Assembly (NCBI GenBank): GCA_037951105.1
Contig: JBAMJV010003289.1
Location: 62,001-126,000, forward strand
Source: Echinarachnius parma
Lineage: Eukaryota > Echinodermata > Echinoidea > Clypeasteroida > Echinarachniidae
Direction: 5' to 3'
Length of the DNA: 64,000 bases
Shown: piece by piece, positions 59,154-64,000 of the stretch
Position numbering within the stretch: the stretch's first letter is position 1
How the letters are laid out: the number at the start of each line of letters is the position of its first letter
Notes under the pieces: model-generated
Told to the model about the DNA's origin: nothing
Seen by the model: the letters and a program-made list of their open reading frames with translations, nothing else
Database searches by the model: none
Program-made: the position numbers and the translations under genes

Positions 59154-62100
59154 GGGGGGGGACGACGAGCTATGAATCTCAACAATCAATTGAACAAGTA
59201 AGTGGAAGTATGGTGCCAAAACTGAAGGTAAAATGCTTTATACTGTATATTATTTCTACAATTTTACACATTGAAAGTTTCATTTTCTGTTTATATATTT
59301 GTCAGGCTATTACAAGGTGGCGATAGCAGAGAGACAATACCATCAAGATCCACTCCTACACTCTCACTAAGACCTTCATCTCAGGTATGCTTCTATCATA
59401 GTTGTAATATAAATCAACATCTGCAAAATCTTGACACATGTAAAGTCAAGCTTTTTGAACTTGAAGCAGAATAACTCTAGACAACATCAATAAGCTTGCA
59501 TTTATTTAATATCTTCTGTTAGTTCAATAAGTTTTAAAGATTATTAACTCACCAGGAATTAATTTCAGTCGTTAACTACCCACCTACGTAACACAGAAAA
59601 CCTAAACAGCAGTATAATTTTGAATCGATCTTTCTGAGCATGTAGCCATGTATACAAAATAGACAATAAGATTTTATAACCATTTTGAAAAAGTGCCTTA
59701 TTTTTGCAGTACAGTTTATCACCATGTCTCCGCTTGTGTCAATTTCTTCTCCCTCTATGTTTAACCTTTCCCATGAAAGGTTATTCAAGAGGAATATTAC
59801 TGATCTTTTAAAGAGGCAATTTTTATTGAAGCTGTACCTAGATGATTCTATTGCCAGTGATATAATGTTTTTCTCGCTAATTTGTTTTCTATTTTAATTG
59901 GTCTTGATTTGATAGACCCCATCACCACGACCAGCGGCTGAGGAGCAGAACTACCTTCCTTACAGCCTTCCCCCCGTCTCCATCCCGTCAGAATCCCCCT
60001 CTCAGACCCCTGCACCCGATCTTCCCCCTTCCGACCAACTGCCCCCTGGAAGTAGTGAGGATGCCAAGGTGTCCAGCAGGTTTTCCCTGTCCGAAAAGAA
60101 GAGGCAGGATAAGGCACGGTGGGAGCGAGAGCAGCGTGAGGAACTGGCTGCCAAGTTCAAAGAGGAGAGGATGCGAAAGAAGAAGGTACAGCCTTTCACC
60201 TTTTCTTCACTGACTTAAACAATTCATAGTCCTTTATCTTGCAATTGGGGTGGGGGAGGGGGGTGGGGGGGGGGGGGGGGGTGGGAACATTGTTTCAATT
60301 TTATAATAATTATTCCACATTAAAGCAATCAATTAGTTGAGTGAACAATAAATGCATGTATAAATAGTGAAAACGCACATTGGCCCAGGGCAATTAAATA
60401 ATAATGTTTTGATTGTTATAGCTCACCAAATAAGAATCATCTCCCAGCACTTTACAATTATTACCCTGGTCACAAAATGCCTTCCGGCTACATAATTTCT
60501 CATCCAGTTCACTGTAAAACAAATTTTCATGTTGCTTTTTCTATTGGGGTGAGCTTGATATACCAGAGACAGAACATTATCTTCCCTGTGTACAAAACAT
60601 TGCCCCTCTCCAACAGGCCCACACCAAGGTGCTGCAGGATATTGAAGATGATCGCAAAGGCAAGCATCCCACTGAGAGTACAGCTGCACTCTCTGAGGCT
60701 ACATCTGGGTCATCTTCAGATAAAAGTGAGCCGAGCGGCGGCACACCCTCTGTAGACTCAACGAGCACAGAACCCTCCGTACCGTCACCTGCTGCAGCGG
60801 TACACACAGATGTTGCACCTGTAATCGTTGCAGCTGGTGCATCTACTGCTCCCTCTGGGCCTGTGCCACAAGTCGATGCAATGCCAACAGGGCAGGAAAA
60901 GAAGAAGGAAGAAGAAGTTGAGAAGCCAAAACCCCCCACAATTTGCACTCTTCAGGTAAGATTACATGTACATGGATTTATCGACTGTTAACCGGTTGCT
61001 TACGGGAATCGGATTGGCTATGTACAAAGTCTGTGGGGATTTCAGAATCTTGAGGTGAAGGGGGTTTATTCCAAATTGGTGAAAAGGTTTAAGTAACTTG
61101 ACCCTGATATAATCGTGCACATCTAAAGAAATTCATTTGAGTGGTGGTGTAATGTTTTTTGTTGTTGCAAGACAGCTATACAATTTGACAAAGATTTTAT
61201 TTTACTTTTGAGTGACAGTATGTCATGATGACATGGTGGACCTTTTACGAGGAAATTAATATTTTTTGCAGTTGCATTATAAATTTGATGAAATAATCGT
61301 GCACAATTAGGAATACATTTTTTTTAAATGTCTGCATTTCTTTTAAATTCTTTAGGTTTGAATATATTTTTTCCAAATTAACAAAATTGCAATTTAATAA
61401 TTTTGAAGAAAAATTACTGTATAAAAGAACAAAACATTTTTGGAAACAAGAATTTAATCATGATTCTAAACATATGTTAACCGTGTACTGCAATTTGATA
61501 TAAGCACTGGACTAGAATTCTGTGTATTTCTAAAAATAGTGACATGTCACCATAAAAAGAGGTTATTGGTTGACCTGTTTTCATAATTCTTTTATTTTTT
61601 CTCAAACAAATGGCATTACTCCATGGGAGTGCTTTAATTACATTTCTAGCTTGTGTTTCAGCTTGTATATAGAACAAACTAGTAATGTTTTTCTTTGATT
61701 ATCAACAATGGTTGGCTGAAACCTAATGTCAGAGCCAATTTTATTGATGGGTTAAATATATATAGTTAACCTTTTCACTATGTACTGCACTATTTAATAC
61801 ATCCATTTAAAGGCTTTTGTCTTATATATAGTGTCTAGATGGACAAATGCGCTCACAGTATAGATGAACAATTACTGTTCTAATTTTTATTCTAACGTTC
61901 TAATATGACTGGCAGATTCGGCTTCCCTCTGGCCAGCACTTGAGGGAGAAGTTCTCCTCTGATGCCAGGTTGGATGAAGTTGTTGCCAAGATACGACAGC
62001 AGCAGCCTGGCCTTGGTGATGGTGTAGAGCTATTGCAGGTGATTATTATGTTCAAAAGCTTTATCTGATTGGGATAGCACATGATCTTGAATAATTCCTT

Positions 62101-63659
62101 CTATAGATACAATCAGTAAAAAGATATTGCTAATTGGTTACCATTTGCTAGTTTATAATAAAGATTGTCCAGGAATCATCCCTTTCTAAACAATTGATAG
62201 AGAGATATTGAGAATAACTTTGTTGTAAGGCTTTCCTTTCTTAGTTTCTGCAAATCTGTCCCAAAGAATTTTCTGCTTATGCAGTCAATACTTTTTTGTA
62301 TTTAAGGCTTTCATTTGGCAAAAATCGTTCCCCTTTATGAAGTGAATAATAATGCAATGAAAATAACCTTGTAGAATGGCTTTTGTTTTCTAGTTTGTGC
62401 ACACTTGTGTGGAACAGTCTTTATTATTTTACAATGAAAATGCAAATTGATGCAGCAGAAATTCTACCCATTATGAATGTTGACAGCCTTTTCCAAGGAG
62501 GGTGTTTTCTGCGGAGGAGTTATCTCAGACACTGCAGGATCTTGGCCTCACTCCGAGTGGTACACTGGTTGTCAGGGCAACCAGCACTTCACAAGGTACA
62601 TTGACAATTTTATATGACATAACATTTTTATGAAATATATGTTCAATTTTATATTTGTTTCACATTGGACAGACTGTTGCTTATCAAACACATATCCAGG
62701 TGACTATCATTCCCTGTTGAAACAAAAATGTTCATTAGACTACATGTACATATTCTTCTGCCTCATATTTACTTGCTTTTAACACAAATTTACTATGTAA
62801 TTGCACACTGCTTTAAAACTAATACATTAAATCATAAAGCATTCATAGAGATATTGCCAGATATTTCTTGGGAAAAGTTCCATTTAGCTAAAATTACTAT
62901 TTACATATCATTGGCTTGGTAAACAAGGGTAGGCTCTATTTATTGGTGGTAAATCAGCAAAACATTGCATTTCTATAATGCCCACATATATCAAGGCTCG
63001 ACACTCACGCGGTGGCCCGATGGCCCGGGGCCAGTAAAAACAGCTGCCGGGCCAGCATATTCTAAAAATAAGTAATCTGGCTGGCCCGATCGGGCCGCTA
63101 AATATTCTGTTCAGCTACGAGTGAAAATGTCATTCATGTTTTGTATTACATCGCACGTGTTTTTACTGCATTCGCACTACCAAAATCGGGGAAACAATTA
63201 ATACAAAAAGTCGGGAGCGCATATCAAAACACTCTCTTCAATTATCTACTTCAAAAACAAAATGCTGTTAGTTTTAGCAAACACACACCTTCCCTGGGAG
63301 TCTTTGCAACACGTAGAATAGAGGGAGGGTGTGCGTATCAGCGAAGCCCCTTCAACACATGCCCAGCTACCTGCTTTGCCCGCAATGGCTTTGAAAAAGG
63401 GATCAAGGAAAGGATCGAAAAATCACATTTGGGAGAAATGAATGGACACCAAAATGATATATATCCATACCAAATATATCAAGCTTATATTTCATAGGTA
63501 TGTTTGCATTTCATAATGTCTTTTTGTGACATTTCACATCGTGATTCTGAGAATTTTCGGCAAATTAAATCCACAGAACGAGGCTCCCGCTGGCAAGGTA
63601 CTATGCCAGGAGTTGTGGCCGGCGAATGGGCTAGCTGTGGTGTCATCCATGGTGATTGA
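46725..63659 (+). CDS. UBA/UBX-domain p97 adaptor, UBXN1-like
   Basis: Proteins of this type bind ubiquitin through UBA and p97/VCP through UBX, linking ubiquitinated clients to the p97 ATPase. Exons: 46725-46742 (probable), 58022-58128, 59306-59384, 59916-60185, 60617-60955, 61916-62038, 62487-62595, and possibly 63577-63659. All junctions are GT-AG and in phase. The UBA domain is in exons 2-3 (LVTLASMGFDLDRGQAAV to EWLLQGG), a Pro/Ser linker follows, then a charged helix (LSEKKRQDKARWEREQREEL) typical of UBXN1, a low-complexity Ser/Thr/Ala/Pro linker, and the UBX domain (ICTLQIRLPSGQHLREKF to LGLTPSGTLVV) with the p97-contacting FPR motif in PFPRRVF. Domain order fits UBXN1/SAKS1. UBXN7 is unlikely because no UAS domain is present. 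The end of the gene is uncertain. Confidence 0.8.
46919..47461. mobile_element. TA-flanked inverted-repeat element
   Basis: Left end CCGTAGGTGCTGGAGAACC, right end GGTTCTCCAGCAACTACGG, both flanked by TA. The inside holds two more GGAGAACCCGGAC copies at about 46947 and 47363. 543 bp, non-coding. It lies just inside the first intron of the UBX gene. Confidence 0.8.
48122..48557 (-). repeat. 3' LTR
   Basis: Starts (minus strand) TGTTGTAATG and ends GTTTACATT; a TATATATA stretch near 48484-48504 could be the promoter. One base differs from the other LTR (48421 versus 52121). Confidence 0.9.
48571..49622. other. Non-coding internal part of the LTR element
   Basis: About 1 kb between ORF2 and the purine tract, where pol would be expected; no open frame of use and no pol motif. 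Probably untranslated region and deletion remnant. Confidence 0.6.
49623..50120 (-). CDS. Second ORF of the LTR element, basic C-terminus (165 aa)
   Basis: Begins within the gag ORF's stop (ATGA, 50117-50120). The N-terminal half is acidic and Val/Asp-rich; the C-terminal half is very basic (KKKRRRKKPKRKG), suited to nucleic-acid binding or nuclear entry. Family unknown to me. It may stand in for a nucleocapsid domain (inference). Confidence 0.6.
   Translation of the reverse strand: MIVGGGSRCVGTSKLVDMINVDEDREVCNSIDKEVVIVNNFDKEVNIHVDEVDLEVVEIVIETNQSLEYLTQGTLCEREPSVMAEPVTAKDDGLGEGRSESPKKKRRRKKPKRKGQWEEKPKKLKERGKECPRVESPRKEKWKRREEISWGGKKRKKRKSNYYWI
50117..51136 (-). CDS. Gag-like protein of the LTR element (339 aa)
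   Basis: Starts MSSPIYSAPYVLGVHTSLAN. Residues about 30-100 (WDTFFSAFLHDAQGRSW..NIWWCLKGEARAVYDTL) match the general retrotransposon gag core pattern of a Trp-rich helix followed by L.G.A. A Cys/His-poor Ser/Pro-rich region follows, with a possible coiled coil around KLEARVDELTSSVAKMADAM. No zinc knuckle. Presumably forms the particle. Its stop overlaps the next start (ATGA). Confidence 0.75.
   Translation of the reverse strand: MSSPIYSAPYVLGVHTSLANKLQKYMVFNGTGSWDTFFSAFLHDAQGRSWTPEESKRNIWWCLKGEARAVYDTLIKHNPDIEFYDLVAQMSDCFVQPNLSDGPQTPISSCNTSHQHFPFENPGNHYGERQAFMEPKPRAGLPPFEPPCVSHCGCEARMKVLEGHLVRMAARVENMFSLVECVNKLEARVDELTSSVAKMADAMCTLTSVFTRFASSSKSVPQTPIKESYGVNGLSGKMKANSPSYNVDVGHSSLPNDVGCDSPCPVDTCSSWGESPCPSYNMGCESLVEYCGSHGPFESLGRDHPTKALREGSNLSGSRSLALLRPGQVMANSMATLLT
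51822..52257 (-). repeat. 5' LTR
   Basis: Same 436-bp sequence as at 48122-48557 with one difference. Short frames inside the LTRs are probably not coding. Confidence 0.9.
53225..53287. repeat. Three 21-bp repeats
   Basis: GTATCCGAATTCTGATACGG-type units start at 53225, 53246 and 53267. Each unit is partly self-complementary (GTATCCGA / TGATAC). Confidence 0.8.
53581..53607. other. Perfect 12-bp hairpin
   Basis: GTAAATGGTCCT and AGGACCATTTAC pair around a 3-base loop. The position alone does not show whether it is a terminator, MITE core or chance. Confidence 0.8.
54134..54583. mobile_element. TTAA-flanked MITE, family K2, copy 1
   Basis: TTAA-AGGGTACCACCA at the left and TGGTGGTCCCCT-TTAA at the right. 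450 bp; shares its right part with 56980-57755 inverted. Confidence 0.75.
55956..56842. mobile_element. 887-bp element with about 370-bp inverted arms
   Basis: The left arm from CAGACTGTCCCAGAAAAAAC to about 56330 is matched in reverse at about 56475-56842 (ending GAGACACGGTG), with TA on both flanks. Matching blocks include the start GAAACCGGGTTTCATGGCAG and the AACGAGTACAATGAAA.. / ..TTTCATTGTACTCGTT centre. Non-coding. Confidence 0.85.
56980..57755. mobile_element. MITE family K2, copy 2, interrupted
   Basis: Starts TTAA-AGGGGACCACCAGGC and follows the reverse of copy 1 through GGTACCGTTTTGTGATATCAA, is broken by the insertion at 57052-57648, then resumes with CCCAACATTTTG. The far end is missing or worn. 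Confidence 0.7.
57052..57648. mobile_element. Nested inverted-repeat element inside K2 copy 2
   Basis: Ends ACCGAACACAAAAAGTAA and TTACTTTTTGTGTTCGGT, with flanking AAATA (57047-57051 and 57649-57653). K2 copy 1 shows the uninterrupted site. Non-coding. Confidence 0.8.
57800..57945 (-). mobile_element. Dead reverse-transcriptase fragment of a non-LTR element
   Basis: Minus strand reads GIDVPKGSVLGPLLFLMYVN, then after a shift LLKFLLFANDTVVLYSH. These match the GVPQGSVLGPLLF and FADDT blocks of Jockey/CR1-type reverse transcriptases, with the catalytic ADD changed to AND. It lies about 75 bases upstream of UBX exon 2. Confidence 0.7.
58022..58128 (+). CDS. UBX gene exon 2 (UBA domain)
   Basis: TIDQLLVTLASMGFDLDRGQ and so on to VEW, split across GTGAGT. 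The MGF loop is the ubiquitin-contacting signature of UBA domains. Confidence 0.85.
58730..59023. mobile_element. 294-bp hAT-like MITE
   Basis: Ends CAGGCCCCGATTCACAAAGG and CCTTTGTGAATCCGGGCCT, flanked by the 8-bp repeat CAGTCTTT (58722-58729 and 59024-59031). The 8-bp duplication points to hAT. Inside, AACCATGGTTTA blocks pair too. Located in intron 2 of the UBX gene. Confidence 0.85.
59137..59161. repeat. (TG)n followed by a poly-G tract
   Basis: GTGTGT then about 24 G. Confidence 0.9.
59306..59384 (+). CDS. UBX gene exon 3
   Basis: Completes Trp then LLQGGDSRETIPSRSTPTLS and on to Gln before GTATGC. Ends the UBA domain and starts the Ser/Thr/Pro linker. Confidence 0.82.
59916..60185 (+). 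CDS. UBX gene exon 4 (linker and charged helix)
   Basis: 90 codons: Pro-rich (TPSPRPAAEEQNYLPYS) then the charged helix LSEKKRQDKARWEREQREEL ... RMRKKK, predicted coiled coil. Confidence 0.85.
60617..60955 (+). CDS. UBX gene exon 5 (linker to UBX)
   Basis: AHTKVLQDIEDDRKGK, resembling the I..D(R/K) run of UBXN1, then a long Ser/Thr/Ala/Pro region, and PPTICTLQ, the first strand of UBX. Ends before GTAAGA. Confidence 0.85.
61916..62038 (+). CDS. UBX gene exon 6 (UBX core)
   Basis: IRLPSGQHLREKFSSDARLD to LLQ, strands and helix of UBX, 41 codons, phase 0. Confidence 0.87.
62487..62595 (+). CDS. UBX gene exon 7 (UBX end, FPR motif)
   Basis: PFPRRVFSAEELSQTLQDLG and LTPSGTLVVRATSTSQ, ending in phase 1. 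FPR makes the main p97 contact in UBX domains. Confidence 0.87.
62596..63576. other. 3' part of the UBX gene, no exon seen
   Basis: Intron-like sequence. Around 62995-63110 a GC-rich block with repeated GGCCCG (imperfect palindromic) stands out. Confidence 0.4.
63577..63659 (+). CDS. Possible last exon of the UBX gene
   Basis: After an AG in ATCCACAG, the phase left by exon 7 reads ERGSRWQGTMPGVVAGEWAS and ends at TGA 63657-63659. It is more GC-rich than its surroundings. The pyrimidine tract is weak and I recognise no family match, so later exons beyond the window are equally possible. Confidence 0.25.
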
Positions 63660-64000
63660 ATTTGAGTTTGAACTTCGATTGAAATCACTTATCCAGTTTT
63701 TATTTCAACATCCATAACTTATTTCTATCACACCTTTCTTTGCAATAAGTACATCCTTGTATTTCCCTCTATTTGTTTAGCTTTGTTTATCCTGTGAATT
63801 TATTTTTATTATCAAGATTTCAATCCATATTCATGATAATTGTCTTGTTCTTTTTCTCAGCGTAGATTTCATCAACTTCTAACAATTTGTTTGTTTCTGG
63901 TTATTGTTGTCTTTGTCGCTGTGTATTGCTTGCTGTCTTTAATCTCATTATGATGCTAATTCCTCTGAGATATTTACTTTCCATCATCATTATCATCATG

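Overview
This is a window of an intron-rich, AT-rich metazoan genome. It has very many small inverted-repeat transposons, microsatellites and long poly-G/poly-C tracts. The three recognisable genes are a CYP2-type cytochrome P450, caveolin and a UBA/UBX p97 adaptor. The intron layout, the kind of transposons and the base composition suggest a marine invertebrate deuterostome, most likely an echinoderm such as a sea urchin. That assignment is inference; nothing in the window proves the species.

Layout. Positions 1-10.7 kb hold a CpG-rich left edge, a 72-bp duplication carrying a splice-donor consensus, a large palindromic MITE, remnants of a TTAA-flanked MITE family, the tail of an old L1-like element and a (CA)n tract, with no confident gene. 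10.7-21.8 kb is a plus-strand CYP2-like P450 in six exons with good splice sites, but it carries five single-base frameshifts and an altered heme loop. 21.8-27.3 kb is intergenic, with several MITEs, a tRNA-like sequence and poly-G-bearing repeats. 27.4-40.1 kb is a minus-strand, three-exon caveolin gene (163 aa) with an intact reading frame. Each caveolin exon has a partial tandem copy next to it. Intron 2 is almost entirely one antisense L1/Tx1-like LINE (27611-32962) with an 11-bp target-site duplication, a poly(A) tail and two kinds of 5' tandem repeats. Intron 1 holds a TTAA MITE, a (TG)n tract and a foldback-like element built of 16-bp repeats with a 10-bp target-site duplication.

40.1-46.7 kb is intergenic and contains tandem tRNA-Gly-like sequences and a 51-base G run. 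From 46.7 kb to the right edge is a plus-strand UBA/UBX-domain gene resembling UBXN1. Its likely first coding exon is only 18 bp, and its first intron (about 11 kb) holds a young non-autonomous LTR retrotransposon (48122-52257). That element encodes only a gag-like protein and a second basic ORF joined by an ATGA stop-start overlap. The same intron also holds nested inverted-repeat elements and a dead reverse-transcriptase fragment.

The three genes act in different cell systems: ER monooxygenase, plasma-membrane scaffold and ubiquitin/p97 adaptor. There is no sign that they work together. The most unusual features are the partial exon duplications around caveolin, the foldback element, the structure of the LINE 5' region, and the gag-only LTR element.
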